A stretch of 31,700 nucleotides of DNA from JAFGJU01 sp964570935 (GCA_964570935.1 CAZMZP010000005.1:1-31700), one strand, 5' to 3'; positions 14,119 to 21,914 are shown, counted from the stretch's first letter. Notes: a model not told the origin generated them from the letters alone. Numbers and translations: made by a program.

Positions 14119-16038
14119 TTATCTGACCAGGACCAGGTCCATTGCGCGCGCCAGGGGGTCCACCCTGGCGACCTGCACCCGCACCACCTGTCCCAGGGCG
14201 TACCGCCTGCCCCTTCTCATTCCTACAAGAGAGAGGCCGTCTTCGTCAAGATGGTATGAGTCGTCCCGAAGAGATTCCCTGGACACCATGCCCTCCACCC
14301 AGTGTCCCGAAATCTCCACGAAGAACCCTGAATTTAGCACACCCACCACCATGCCTTCAAACACTTCTCCCAGGAAAGGTTGCATGTAGCGGAGGGTCTT
14401 TATCTTCACTGCTTCCCGCTCCGCCTGGTCCGCTCGGATCTCCTTTTCCGTGCAGAGCTCCGCGGCCAAAGGCAGCTTCGCCTCGAGCGAAGCCGGCAGC
14501 TTTTTTGCCCTTCTCACAAGGCATCGCTTCACGACCCTGTGGTTCAGCAGGTCGGCGTACCTCCGGATGGGAGAGGTGAAGTGACAGTAGCCTTCCAGCG
14601 CCAGACCGTAGTGCCCGGTGTCCGCAACGTCGTACCGGGCCTTCTCCATGGCCCTTATGTACAGGTAGCTCAGCAGACGCTGTCTGGCCGGACCGTGCGG
14701 CCCGCCGTTAACTGAAAGCTTGAGCTTTCTGAAGTCACCCCTGCCGAGCTTGAGGTCGTGCGCTCCGATTGTCCTGGCCGCCTTCAGAAACACCTCTATC
14801 TTCTCCTTCTTGGCACGGGGATGGACTCTGAAGATAAGGGGCAGGCCTGCCCCGGCGGCGTGGCGGCCTATTTCAGCGTTGGCCAGGATCATCAGCTCTT
14901 CTATAAGGGAATGCGACGCCAGTTTTTGCTCCAGAAAGACCCTCCGCGGCAGCCCCCTGTCCGTGAGCTCCACCCGGAGCTCGGGCAGCTCGAGGTCCAC
15001 CGCGTTCCGCATCAGTCTCTGTTCGTTCAGCGCGTGCGCCAGGGCGTTCAGCGTCTTCAGACTCCGTTCGAGCACGGCCGGCGCTCCGGCCCTGCCGTCC
15101 AGCACGTCCTGGACTTCCTCGTACGTGAAACGCCGCGAGCTGGTGATCCTCGTCTCCATGAACCTGGTGCGCACAGGCCGCCCGTCGGCGGTGACCTCCA
15201 TGAGGACGCTGACGCAGAGCTTGGGCGCCCCAGGAGAGAGGCTGCACAGGTGGCTCGAGAGCCTCTCCGGAAGCATCGGAAACACCGTGTCGGGCAGATA
15301 GACGCTGTTGCCACGCTCCATCGCCTCAGTGTCGAGAGCCCCTCCTTCCTTCAGGAAGGAAGAGACGTCGGCGATGTGCACCCCCACCTCGAGCGTGTCG
15401 CGCGACAGCTCCCTGACGGAAACCGCGTCGTCAAAATCGTGGGCCCGGGCCGGGTCGATGGTGAAGATGGTGTGGTCATTGAGCTCCTGGCGGGGGTCCG
15501 CGTCCTGCGCCGCCCGCTCCGCCTCCTCACGAGCGAGCTCTCCGAATTCAGTCGGAACCCCCAGCTCACACGCCACGATGGCACTGTCCAGTCCGGCGTC
15601 GTCCGCGTCGCCCAATACCCGGACGACCCTGCATCTGTTTAGGTCCCCGGACTGCTTTCCTTCCAGCGACGCCAGCACTCTGTCTCCCTCGTCGAAGGCT
15701 CCGCCCTTTCCGCGGCAAACCGCCATCACCGCCGGGAACCTGGGATTGTCCGGTACGAGGGCGTACCCTGTCTTGGTCCTGGTCACCCTGCCCGTGATCT
15801 CCCTAAACGGACGGTGCACCACCCGCATGACCCTGCCCTCCAGAAGGCCCGACCTCAGACTGCGTCTGACTTCGATTTCCACTTCGTCTCCGTCCAGCGC
15901 GCCCGTGAGGTGTCTGGACGGCACGTAGACGTCGTCGTGGCCGCCTTCCGAAACCACAAACCCGAACCTGGCGTTGGCTCTTTGGAGCCTGCCCACGGTC
16001 TTCCACGTCCTGCCGCGCCTCTTGTTATTTCTCGGCAC
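14119..16038 (-). CDS. rnr: Ribonuclease R (RNB-family 3'-5' exoribonuclease)
   Basis: Degrades RNA processively from the 3' end in the cytoplasm, including structured RNA. The 639-residue protein has cold-shock-like OB folds (residues 1-150) and an RNB catalytic domain with TIDPARAHDFDDAVS (metal aspartates near 201-204). The conserved CHFTSPIRRYADLLNHR and a C-terminal S1 domain (about 560-637) follow. It is shorter than the E. coli protein and lacks the N-terminal helix-turn-helix and the long basic tail, as in many non-proteobacterial enzymes. The GTG start at 16038 has GAGGGG about 8 bases upstream. It is separated from the preceding small gene by a terminator and is probably first in an rnr-PilZ-PorV unit. 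Confidence 0.96.
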   Translation of the reverse strand: MPRNNKRRGRTWKTVGRLQRANARFGFVVSEGGHDDVYVPSRHLTGALDGDEVEIEVRRSLRSGLLEGRVMRVVHRPFREITGRVTRTKTGYALVPDNPRFPAVMAVCRGKGGAFDEGDRVLASLEGKQSGDLNRCRVVRVLGDADDAGLDSAIVACELGVPTEFGELAREEAERAAQDADPRQELNDHTIFTIDPARAHDFDDAVSVRELSRDTLEVGVHIADVSSFLKEGGALDTEAMERGNSVYLPDTVFPMLPERLSSHLCSLSPGAPKLCVSVLMEVTADGRPVRTRFMETRITSSRRFTYEEVQDVLDGRAGAPAVLERSLKTLNALAHALNEQRLMRNAVDLELPELRVELTDRGLPRRVFLEQKLASHSLIEELMILANAEIGRHAAGAGLPLIFRVHPRAKKEKIEVFLKAARTIGAHDLKLGRGDFRKLKLSVNGGPHGPARQRLLSYLYIRAMEKARYDVADTGHYGLALEGYCHFTSPIRRYADLLNHRVVKRCLVRRAKKLPASLEAKLPLAAELCTEKEIRADQAEREAVKIKTLRYMQPFLGEVFEGMVVGVLNSGFFVEISGHWVEGMVSRESLRDDSYHLDEDGLSLVGMRRGRRYALGQVVRVQVARVDPLARAMDLVLVR

Positions 16039-16077
16039 TGCGGCGTCCCCTCATCCTCGCGCCGACTGCTCGGCCGC

Positions 16078-16130
16078 AATAAAGACGCCGGAGGCGGGCC
16101 TCACTCGAAAAGGCTCTACTCTCCGGCGTC
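16078..16130 (-). terminator. Intrinsic terminator after the FmdB-HU-COX24 operon
   Basis: On the minus strand GACGCCGGAG pairs perfectly with CTCCGGCGTC (plus positions 16121-16130 and 16084-16093), followed directly by TTTATT. The 27-base loop contains a small GCCT/AGGC helix. It lies about 57 bases past the 31-residue gene and before rnr. Confidence 0.65.
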
Positions 16131-16186
16131 CGTATGCATTCAATCTTCATCAACAGATTCTGACTCGAGCCGAGACGGCCACTCAG

Positions 16187-16282
16187 TTATCTGAGTCTCT
16201 TCTTGTGGCGGTCTCTTCGAAGTCTCTTCTTCCTCTTGTGCGTCGCGATCTTCTTCCTCTTTCTCTTTCTGCCACAGCCCAT
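16187..16282 (-). CDS. 31-residue AURKAIP1/COX24-domain protein (bS22/mS38-like ribosomal protein)
   Basis: This tiny ORF starts MGCGRKRKRKKIATHKRKKR and ends KKRLR. More than half its residues are Lys or Arg, and the central KK(I)xxHKRKKRLRRxRHKK pattern matches the COX24/AURKAIP1 family (PF08213). That family includes mitochondrial mS38 and the small bacterial subunit protein called bS22 in mycobacteria, which sits near the decoding centre. The start is convincing: GGAGGT lies 7 bases before the ATG. It lies 32 bases after the HU gene and is followed by a terminator. Ribosomal association is inferred from the family. Confidence 0.85.
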   Translation of the reverse strand: MGCGRKRKRKKIATHKRKKRLRRDRHKKRLR

Positions 16283-16314
16283 TAACGTTACCTCCGTCTC
16301 CTGCTCAGAACCGC

Positions 16315-16593
16315 TTATTGCTCCGACACTATCGATTTCAGGGCCGACGCCGGCTTGAAAACGGGCACAAGCCTTGCCGGCACGATCAGGTCCGCGCCGG
16401 TCCTGGGGTTCTTACCCATGGCCAGCGCCTTCTCCGCGACCGAAAAAGTCCCGAATCCCCGCAGCTTGACTTCCGCGCCTTCGCTCAGCGCTCTCGAGAT
16501 GGAACCGAATATCTGCTCCACCACCTCGGCCGTCTGAGCTCGGGGCATGTTTGTCCTTCTGGACACATCGGCTACTATCTCATGCTTGGTCAT
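16315..16593 (-). CDS. HU/IHF-family nucleoid DNA-binding protein
   Basis: A 92-residue member of the histone-like family that bends and packages DNA as a dimer. The N-terminal helices (MTKHEIVADVSRRTNMPRAQ), the saddle strand VKLRGFGTFSV, the beta-arm GKNPRTGADLIVPA and the C-terminal VPVFKPASALK are all present. The RGFGTF context and absence of a strict HU signature leave HU versus IHF-like open. AAGGAG lies 5 bases before the ATG. It is the middle gene of a three-gene unit with the FmdB zinc ribbon upstream (27-base gap) and the COX24-type gene downstream. Confidence 0.95.
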   Translation of the reverse strand: MTKHEIVADVSRRTNMPRAQTAEVVEQIFGSISRALSEGAEVKLRGFGTFSVAEKALAMGKNPRTGADLIVPARLVPVFKPASALKSIVSEQ

Positions 16594-16620
16594 GGCAGCT
16601 CCTTCGGCCTGTCTGAACCG

Positions 16621-16845
16621 CTACCTACACGTGGAGCAACTCCGGCTGCCGCACGTGCCGCAGGACGACTTCGACCCGGAAGCAGCCGTCGCTCTCCCAG
16701 ACGAACGCACTCCGAACAGCGAGAAGAGCCGTTCCGACTTGCGGCCGCCGCACCGGGGGCACCTTATGCCCCGATCCTTTCCGACCGCGCAGAGCTTGTC
16801 GAACTCCTTCCCGCATGCGCCGCACTTGAACTCGTATATCGGCAT
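16621..16845 (-). CDS. FmdB-family zinc ribbon protein
   Basis: This 74-residue protein opens with the family hallmark MPIYEFKCGACG. It has a second CPRCGG knuckle that completes a four-cysteine zinc site (Cys8, Cys11, Cys29, Cys32). The glycine/serine-rich tail contains further cysteines (SCGTCGSRSCSTC). The function of this widespread family is poorly defined. ATG 16845 is chosen because the family always starts at MP(I/T)YE(F/Y); the longer frame adds 13 unrelated residues. It is the first gene of the FmdB-HU-COX24 unit, with its own promoter just upstream, so it is probably independent of the microcompartment operon before it. Confidence 0.93.
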   Translation of the reverse strand: MPIYEFKCGACGKEFDKLCAVGKDRGIRCPRCGGRKSERLFSLFGVRSSGRATAASGSKSSCGTCGSRSCSTCR

Positions 16846-16862
16846 CGATAACACCCGCACCA

Positions 16863-16891
16863 AACCTAGCACGGAGCCCGGCAAGTGTCAA
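16863..16891 (-). promoter_or_regulatory. Promoter candidate for the FmdB-HU-COX24 operon
   Basis: Minus-strand -35 TTGACA (16886-16891, perfect), 17-bp spacer, weak -10 TAGGTT (16863-16868). The predicted leader is only about 11 bases. Confidence 0.4.
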
Positions 16892-16916
16892 CTCACTTCA
16901 CGCCAACGGACTCCGT

Positions 16917-16950
16917 GCCGCGAGCGGGGCTGCCTCCCGCTCCTCGCGGC
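16917..16950 (-). terminator. Stable hairpin at the end of the microcompartment operon
   Basis: On the minus strand GAGCGGG pairs with CCCGCTC, and an outer GCCGC/GCGGC helix extends it past a 2-3 base bulge; loop AGGCAGC. It lies 24 bases after the last BMC-P stop. There is no T-run, so it may be a 3'-end stabiliser or a Rho-dependent stop. Confidence 0.4.
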
Positions 16951-16973
16951 CCGCGCCAGCCCGGCTCCCCCGG

Positions 16974-17252
16974 CTATGCCCCGCCTTCGTCGGGCGTCAC
17001 GTCGTCCGGTATTCCAACGATCGTCGCGTCGGACGGATTGAAACTGTCCGCAAGGGCGCTGGCCGCTTCCCTGCCCTTCACGAAGAACACGACCTGGCCC
17101 GGCGCCGCGCTGACGGTGTCCACGGCCACGATGGGCGAACCAGTGACCTGACCCTTCTCGTCCAGCGGCTCCACAACCAGCAATCTGTGGCCCCTCAGGG
17201 AATCCACCTTGGCCGTCGCCACAACCGTCCCTATGACTCTGCCCAGATGCAA
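16974..17252 (-). CDS. BMC-P shell vertex protein (EutN/CcmL family), distal copy
   Basis: This 92-residue pentamer-forming protein caps the vertices of a microcompartment shell. It opens with the family pattern LGRVIGTVVATAKVDSL, followed by HRLLVVEPLD and a central beta-barrel ending near FVKGREA. The later IVGIPDDV strand is the usual C-terminal segment. It differs from the second BMC-P gene (20943-21242) in the middle loop and the acidic C-terminus (TPDEGGA), so the two are paralogues and not recent duplicates. The start is TTG with GGAG 9 bases upstream. It is the last gene of the operon, 16 bases after PduT. Confidence 0.93.
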   Translation of the reverse strand: MHLGRVIGTVVATAKVDSLRGHRLLVVEPLDEKGQVTGSPIVAVDTVSAAPGQVVFFVKGREAASALADSFNPSDATIVGIPDDVTPDEGGA

Positions 17253-17268
17253 CGCCCGTCACTCCAGT

Positions 17269-17889
17269 CTATAGAATCTTCTGAAACAGCGATTCGTCCG
17301 GCCGCGGGATTACTACGCTCCTCACCAACAACCCCTTCTTGCTGGCGTAGGCGCTCCCGGCGCCGACGGCCGCCTCGACGTCACTCACGGCTCCGGTCAT
17401 TGTCACGAACGCCTTCCCGCCCAGCCCCTTGGCCAGACGTATCTCTATCATCTTCACCTGCGCCGCCTTCCCCGCCAGGTCAGCCGACACGACGGTCGAG
17501 GCCACGGAAAACGTCTCTATGACTCCCAGCGAGTCGATGTGCTCCACGTCCGAGGTCCCGGTCAGGGCCGGGAATATCCCCGGGTGGGGGTTGGGCAGAA
17601 AAAGCGTGTCCACGACGCTGTCCGCGCCGACGGACTCGCCCCTGGCCACGCTCGCGTCCACGCTGGCGACGTCGCCCTTGACTATCACCACGTACTTGCC
17701 CGAACACACGGGTGTGCCCTCGACGAGCTCCACCGGCGCCACCTTCAGCATTTCGTCCATCACCAGTATGCCGATGGCGACGCTGTTGAGCTCAACGAGC
17801 CCCAGGGCCACCGCTTCCGAGACTCGCCCCGCCAGCTCCGGTCCGCTTTCCGGTCCAACCTTGCCGCGCTTGTTTCGGTCTACACTCAT
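17269..17889 (-). CDS. pduT: PduT-like tandem-domain BMC shell protein with Fe-S ligand cysteine
   Basis: A 206-residue protein with two BMC domains, forming a pseudohexameric trimer in the shell. Domain one begins AVALGLVELNSVAIG and domain two SLGVIETFSVAS. The segment TPVCSGKYVVIV (Cys62) aligns with ICPGKFLLML of PduT, where that cysteine from each of three subunits holds a [4Fe-4S] cluster at the central pore. The ending VVIPRPDESLFQKIL also matches PduT. Known PduT clusters are thought to pass electrons across the shell, and the adjacent pduS supports that role. An N-terminal extension of about 25 residues precedes domain one. AGAGG lies close to the ATG. There is a 103-base gap after pduS. 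Confidence 0.93.
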   Translation of the reverse strand: MSVDRNKRGKVGPESGPELAGRVSEAVALGLVELNSVAIGILVMDEMLKVAPVELVEGTPVCSGKYVVIVKGDVASVDASVARGESVGADSVVDTLFLPNPHPGIFPALTGTSDVEHIDSLGVIETFSVASTVVSADLAGKAAQVKMIEIRLAKGLGGKAFVTMTGAVSDVEAAVGAGSAYASKKGLLVRSVVIPRPDESLFQKIL

Positions 17890-17992
17890 GTCCTCTCTCG
17901 CTGTTTGTCATTCCCGCTTTCGGCTTCGCGGCCTCACGCCCGCGTTTGTCTCCGCCGCGTCTCCGGGCGTCCGCCGGCCGTTCCCGCGCCAA

Positions 17993-19399
17993 TCATCTGA
18001 CGATATGGAGATAGTCCTCTGTTATCAGAGTCACCGTTCCGTCTATGCTCGCGTGTGCCACGGCTCCCGGTCCGGGCCCGACAGGCTCGCCCACCACGGT
18101 CCCTCGCGCGACCTTTGCGCCCCTGGACACAGTGGGTTTGAGCCGGCCCCACTTCTCCACCAGCGGGATCTTCACCCCGCTCACTTCGACCAGGCTTTCC
18201 GACACCGGGTGTCTCCCATCGTACTTTGCCAGACCGAATCGGGCCGTCAGCCGTTCCACTGGCACCCGCCTGCCGCGGCGCTCGGGCAGCGGCTTCGTCG
18301 CTTCGTCCTTCACCTTGAGCCTCACACCCTTCCTGGCCAGGTCCTGCTTGATGGCCTGGTATATCAGAACCGGTGACAGCTCCATCGGGCAGACGAAATG
18401 CCCGCACAGCCCGCACTCGCAGCAGAGCGACGCGCAGGCCAGCTCCTGCTCCGGAGCCTCAATCCAGAACGCTACCGAACGCATCATCCTGTGCGGAAAC
18501 AGCCGATGCCCCAGAAGGTATCGGGGACACATCAGCGTGCAGTCCATGCACTGCATGCACGAGGCCATCGCACGCCTGACGCTGAAGGACAGTTTCACTC
18601 TCCTCCTTCTGAGCAGAGGACTGTCCGCCGGGAGGACGATGACCGCGGTCGTCGTCTTTCTGACCGGCGCCTCAGCGTCCTCCGTGATGTCACCCATCAT
18701 GGGCCCGCCCATCACGACCACGAAAGGCCGCACCAGCGCTCCGCCGCACGCCTCTACCAGCGCGGTCACGCTCGTCCCTATCGGGACCAGCAGAGTGCCG
18801 GGCCTCCGCACCTCGCCGGCGACCGTCACGTATCTCTCGGTGAAGGCTCTGTCTTCGTTCGCCAGTGCCACCCGCCATAGGGTCGTGGCGTTGCTCACGA
18901 CCACCGAGACTTGAGGCGGTATGCCTCCCTGGGGCACCACGCGCCCCGTCACCTCCTCCACCAGAAGGTGTTCGTCTCCGGCCGGGTAAACGTCATCCAG
19001 CAGATGCAGAGTGAAATCGCCTCTTTTCCTGGAAAGCTCCTCCAGTGCTGCGACCTGCTCCTTCCTCTTCCGCTTAAGGGCCACTATCGCTGTCGCGGCG
19101 CCAGTGGCCCCGCGCATGAGCGCCAACCCCTCCAGCATCCTCTCGGGGTCCACGGAAACGACGGCGCTGTCGGACGCCACCAGCGGCTCGCATTCGGCGT
19201 AGTTGGCCACAACGATCTCCGCCCTCGTGGCCGCCTTCACGTGGGTCGGAAAGCCGGCGCCGCCCGCGCCGACGACTCCCGCGTGCTCTATCTTCCGTGC
19301 GATGTCGATGGCCAAACCGTCCCCGTCACGTTCTGCCGCGCGGCCTCTCGCCGGCCGGGCGGGTGTGCCCGGGCGGACGGCCGACTCAAGGCGGCTCAC
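17993..19399 (-). CDS. pduS: PduS-like flavo-iron-sulfur protein (RnfC family)
   Basis: Of about 468 residues. The N-terminal VVGAGGAGFPTHVK is the RnfC/Nqo1-type nucleotide/FMN motif. An SLBB-type region follows, then two [4Fe-4S] clusters ligated by CMQCMDCTLMCP and by the CASLCCECGLCGHFVCP segment; a C-terminal barrel carries GTVVGEPVGPGPGAVAHASIDGT. In Pdu compartments PduS is a cobalamin reductase, but related proteins in B12-independent compartments point to a general NADH-oxidising, electron-transfer role. GTG 19399 overlaps the upstream stop as GTGA. A TTG at 19315 preceded by GGGGA would give 440 residues, closer to known PduS, and is a serious alternative. The longer open frame back to 19741 is antisense noise over the dehydrogenase gene. 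Confidence 0.92.
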   Translation of the reverse strand: MSRLESAVRPGTPARPARGRAAERDGDGLAIDIARKIEHAGVVGAGGAGFPTHVKAATRAEIVVANYAECEPLVASDSAVVSVDPERMLEGLALMRGATGAATAIVALKRKRKEQVAALEELSRKRGDFTLHLLDDVYPAGDEHLLVEEVTGRVVPQGGIPPQVSVVVSNATTLWRVALANEDRAFTERYVTVAGEVRRPGTLLVPIGTSVTALVEACGGALVRPFVVVMGGPMMGDITEDAEAPVRKTTTAVIVLPADSPLLRRRRVKLSFSVRRAMASCMQCMDCTLMCPRYLLGHRLFPHRMMRSVAFWIEAPEQELACASLCCECGLCGHFVCPMELSPVLIYQAIKQDLARKGVRLKVKDEATKPLPERRGRRVPVERLTARFGLAKYDGRHPVSESLVEVSGVKIPLVEKWGRLKPTVSRGAKVARGTVVGEPVGPGPGAVAHASIDGTVTLITEDYLHIVR

Positions 19400-20910
19400 A
19401 CAATCCTGAAATAATCCACCAGCACGCAACGGCGCATTCTGGCGAAATGCCTTGCCGACGTCAGCCCTTCCCCGGTCGGACTCGCTATGGTGAAGCTCGT
19501 GTATCCCTCGCCGCCGAACCCCAGTCCCGCGTACGAGGGGCCGTTCTTCACGAATATGGAAACGTCCATCTCTCTGGCCATCCGGCTCAGATGCTCGATG
19601 TTCTTCGAGTGCATCACCGCGGTGTGCCCCAGGCCCCGCTCGACTCTCTTCGCCAGAGTGATCGCCTCTCCGGCGTCTCTCACCCTGACCAGAGGGACGA
19701 TAGGCATCAGCATCTCGGTCCACACGAAGGGGTGGTCCCACCCGACCTCGATAAAACCGAGGCGCGCGTCGTCACCCACCCGGACCCCGACTTCGGCGAG
19801 GATCACGGACAGGTTCTTTCCCACGAAATCCCTGTTCACGACCGAGGGCCGCGCCGGCCCGCGGTTCTCCGAGAGCAGAAGACCCGACAGCTTGGACTCC
19901 AGGCCGCCGTCCAGCTCCACACCGCCCGCATTGACCAGCGCCCGCTTCAGGTCGGCCGCGACCGAATCCACGGCGATGATCTCCTTTTCCGAGATGCACA
20001 CTATGTTGTTATCCAGTGAGGCGCCGGCCAGGATGTCCCTGCCCGCCTTCTCCACGTCCGCGGTGTCGTCCACGACCGCAGGCGGATTGCCCGGTCCCCC
20101 GGCTATCACTTTCTTTCCGCAGTCCATGGCCGCCCTCACCACCGCCGGGCCGCCGGTGACGACCAGGAGGTCGATCCCCTTGTGCCTCATCAGTTCCTGT
20201 GACAGCTCTATGGAAGGCTCCTCGAACGTGACGAGGAGGTTCTTTATGCCGGATACGGATGCAATCGCGTCGTTCAACAGCTGAACTGTGGCCAGCGTGG
20301 TCCGCTTCGCGGAGGGGTGAGGACAGAACACCACCGAATTCCCGGCGGCCACCATGCCGATCGCGTTGTTGATTACGGTCTCGGAAGGGTTCGTGGAGGG
20401 AGTTATCGACGCGATTACGCCGTAGGGTGCCCACTCGGTCAGTGTGAGTCCCCTGTCGCCGGACCACGACACCGGCACGAGGTCCTCCACACCCGGAGTC
20501 TTCTCCGCCACGAGAAGGTTCTTCTTGACCTTGTCGTCCACCCTCCCCAGCCCGGTCTCCTTCACCGCCATCCGGGAAAGCAGCAAGGCGTTCCTGGTCG
20601 AGACTTCCCGCATGGCGGAGATCATCTTCTTCCGTGTCTCTAGAGGGGTGCTCGACAGCGACTCCCAGGCTCTGTTGGCCGCCCCCGCGGCGGAGTCGGC
20701 ATCCCGGAAAACAGACTCGGACCTGGGCCCTTCCACACCGGCGGCGGTCATCCTGAAGTTGCCCTTGATCGAGGAATCCTCGCGCGTCGAGAACGCCTCC
20801 GGCCTCGCGCGCCCGGAAACCGGTCCGGCGTCGGACTCCCCCTTCAGTCTGTTGAGGACTGAATCCACCAGCGCCGAGATTCTGTCTTCGTCAGACACCA
20901 TGACATCCAT
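19396..20910 (-). CDS. CoA-acylating aldehyde dehydrogenase of a microcompartment (PduP/EutE-type)
   Basis: Oxidises an aldehyde with NAD+ and CoA to acyl-CoA and NADH inside the shell. The 504-residue protein has the catalytic Cys305 in SLDNNIVCISEKE, the nucleotide-binding region with SITPSTNPSETVINN and VVTGGPAVV, and the late FTIASPTGEGLTSARHF that is typical of PduP/EutE. The first 25 residues (DRISALVDSVLNRLKG) form an amphipathic helix followed by a flexible linker, a classic encapsulation peptide. The aldehyde chain length cannot be read from sequence. No strong SD is seen at ATG 20910; another ATG lies three codons on. It is followed by pduS in a 4-base overlap, indicating coupled synthesis. 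Confidence 0.95.
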   Translation of the reverse strand: MDVMVSDEDRISALVDSVLNRLKGESDAGPVSGRARPEAFSTREDSSIKGNFRMTAAGVEGPRSESVFRDADSAAGAANRAWESLSSTPLETRKKMISAMREVSTRNALLLSRMAVKETGLGRVDDKVKKNLLVAEKTPGVEDLVPVSWSGDRGLTLTEWAPYGVIASITPSTNPSETVINNAIGMVAAGNSVVFCPHPSAKRTTLATVQLLNDAIASVSGIKNLLVTFEEPSIELSQELMRHKGIDLLVVTGGPAVVRAAMDCGKKVIAGGPGNPPAVVDDTADVEKAGRDILAGASLDNNIVCISEKEIIAVDSVAADLKRALVNAGGVELDGGLESKLSGLLLSENRGPARPSVVNRDFVGKNLSVILAEVGVRVGDDARLGFIEVGWDHPFVWTEMLMPIVPLVRVRDAGEAITLAKRVERGLGHTAVMHSKNIEHLSRMAREMDVSIFVKNGPSYAGLGFGGEGYTSFTIASPTGEGLTSARHFARMRRCVLVDYFRIV

Positions 20911-20942
20911 CTCGCGATTGGCTCAAGCCCCGTCGCGGCTGC

Positions 20943-21242
20943 TCAGCCGGAGACCCGCTTCTGGTACGTTTCCTTACCGCCGATCTCCAGCGTGTCGACA
21001 ATGCCCATGATCACAGAATCCACAGGCTTGTCCCTGGTCACGTCCGTAAGCCTCGCGGAACTGCCCGACGCGTACAGGACCACTTCCCCTACTCCGGCGC
21101 CCACCGCGTCCGCGGCCACCACGAAACCCGGCTTGAGCTTCATCTCGATGTCCAGCTCTCTCACGACCAGGAGCTTGATTCCGTTGAGGGTTTCTTCTTT
21201 CCGCGTGGACACAACTGTGCCCACGACCCTGCCAAGGATCAC
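20943..21242 (-). CDS. BMC-P shell vertex protein (EutN/CcmL family), proximal copy
   Basis: A 99-residue pentameric vertex protein: MILGRVVGTVVSTRKEETL, then IKLLVVRELD, a barrel core with GEVVLYASGSSAR, and SVIMGIVDTLEI. It has a basic C-terminal tail (GKETYQKRVSG), unlike the acidic tail of the distal copy. Starts at GTG with GGAGG 4-5 bases upstream. It lies 12 bases after the second BMC-H gene and 32 before the aldehyde dehydrogenase. Confidence 0.94.
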   Translation of the reverse strand: MILGRVVGTVVSTRKEETLNGIKLLVVRELDIEMKLKPGFVVAADAVGAGVGEVVLYASGSSARLTDVTRDKPVDSVIMGIVDTLEIGGKETYQKRVSG

Positions 21243-21254
21243 TGCGCCTCCAGA

Positions 21255-21548
21255 CTATCTTCTTGACTCGGTGGCTCTGCCTATGGGCAGGACGTCCTCG
21301 AGGTTCGTGTGCGGTCTCGGTATGATGTGGACCGACACTACCTCGCCGACCTTGCTCGCTGCGCTGCCTCCGGCTTCAGTCGCGGCCCGCACCGCGGCCA
21401 CGTCGCCCCGCACGATCGCGGTAACGTAACCGCCCCCGATCTTCTCGTACCCGACGAGCCTGACCTTCGCGGCCTTGACCATCGCGTCCGCGGCCTCGAC
21501 CATCGCGACAAGACCCCGCGTTTCAATTAAACCAAGAGCTTCTTCCAT
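21255..21548 (-). CDS. BMC-H hexameric shell protein, copy 2
   Basis: A single BMC domain (97 residues) of the PduA/CcmK type that forms the facets of the shell. It opens EEALGLIETRGLVAMVEAAD, has the pore-loop segment EKIGGGYVTAIVRGDV, and ends with VHIIPRPHTNLEDVLP plus an Arg-rich extension. It is very similar to the preceding gene, with a small difference around the pore (GGGY versus GGGF), so mixed hexamers or distinct permeabilities are possible. GGAGGG lies 6 bases before the ATG. Confidence 0.96.
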   Translation of the reverse strand: MEEALGLIETRGLVAMVEAADAMVKAAKVRLVGYEKIGGGYVTAIVRGDVAAVRAATEAGGSAASKVGEVVSVHIIPRPHTNLEDVLPIGRATESRR

Positions 21549-21579
21549 CTCATTCCCTCCGTTTGGGGCCCGGCGAGGG

Positions 21580-21852
21580 CTATTTCAACAATGGTTCCTC
21601 GAGCTGAGAGTGAGGACTGGGTATCACGTGAGAAGACACCAGTTCCCCCACCCTCTCCGCCGCTGCCGCTCCGGCCTGCACCGCGGCCTTGACGGCACCG
21701 ACGTCGCCCCTCACCAGTGTGGTCACGAACCCGCCGCCGACCTTCTCGTACTTGACGAGACTGACCTTGGCGGCCTTGACCATCGCGTCAGACGCCTCCA
21801 CCATCCCCACAAATCCCCTGGTCTCGATCATCCCAAGAGCTTCTCCTTGCAA
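21580..21852 (-). CDS. BMC-H hexameric shell protein, copy 1
   Basis: A single BMC domain with core GEALGMIETRGFVGMVEASD, pore segment EKVGGGFVTTLVRGDV and C-terminal SHVIPSPHSQLEEPLLK. TTG at 21852 is chosen as the start (90 residues). A perfect AGGAGGT lies 7 bases upstream, while the GTG three codons earlier falls inside that SD. Tandem arrangement and close similarity with the next gene indicate gene duplication. Its neighbour PduL ends 53 bases upstream. Confidence 0.95.
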   Translation of the reverse strand: MQGEALGMIETRGFVGMVEASDAMVKAAKVSLVKYEKVGGGFVTTLVRGDVGAVKAAVQAGAAAAERVGELVSSHVIPSPHSQLEEPLLK

Positions 21853-21914
21853 CGCAATCACCTCCTGCCGACAACGGCGTTAGTCTTTTCCCATCCGACA
21901 GGCCCACGGCGACC

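Noticed and set aside
19400..19741. N-terminal extension of the pduS frame
   Set aside because: It lies wholly over the 3' end of the aldehyde dehydrogenase gene, is Arg/Gly/Asp-rich, and is absent from the PduS family.
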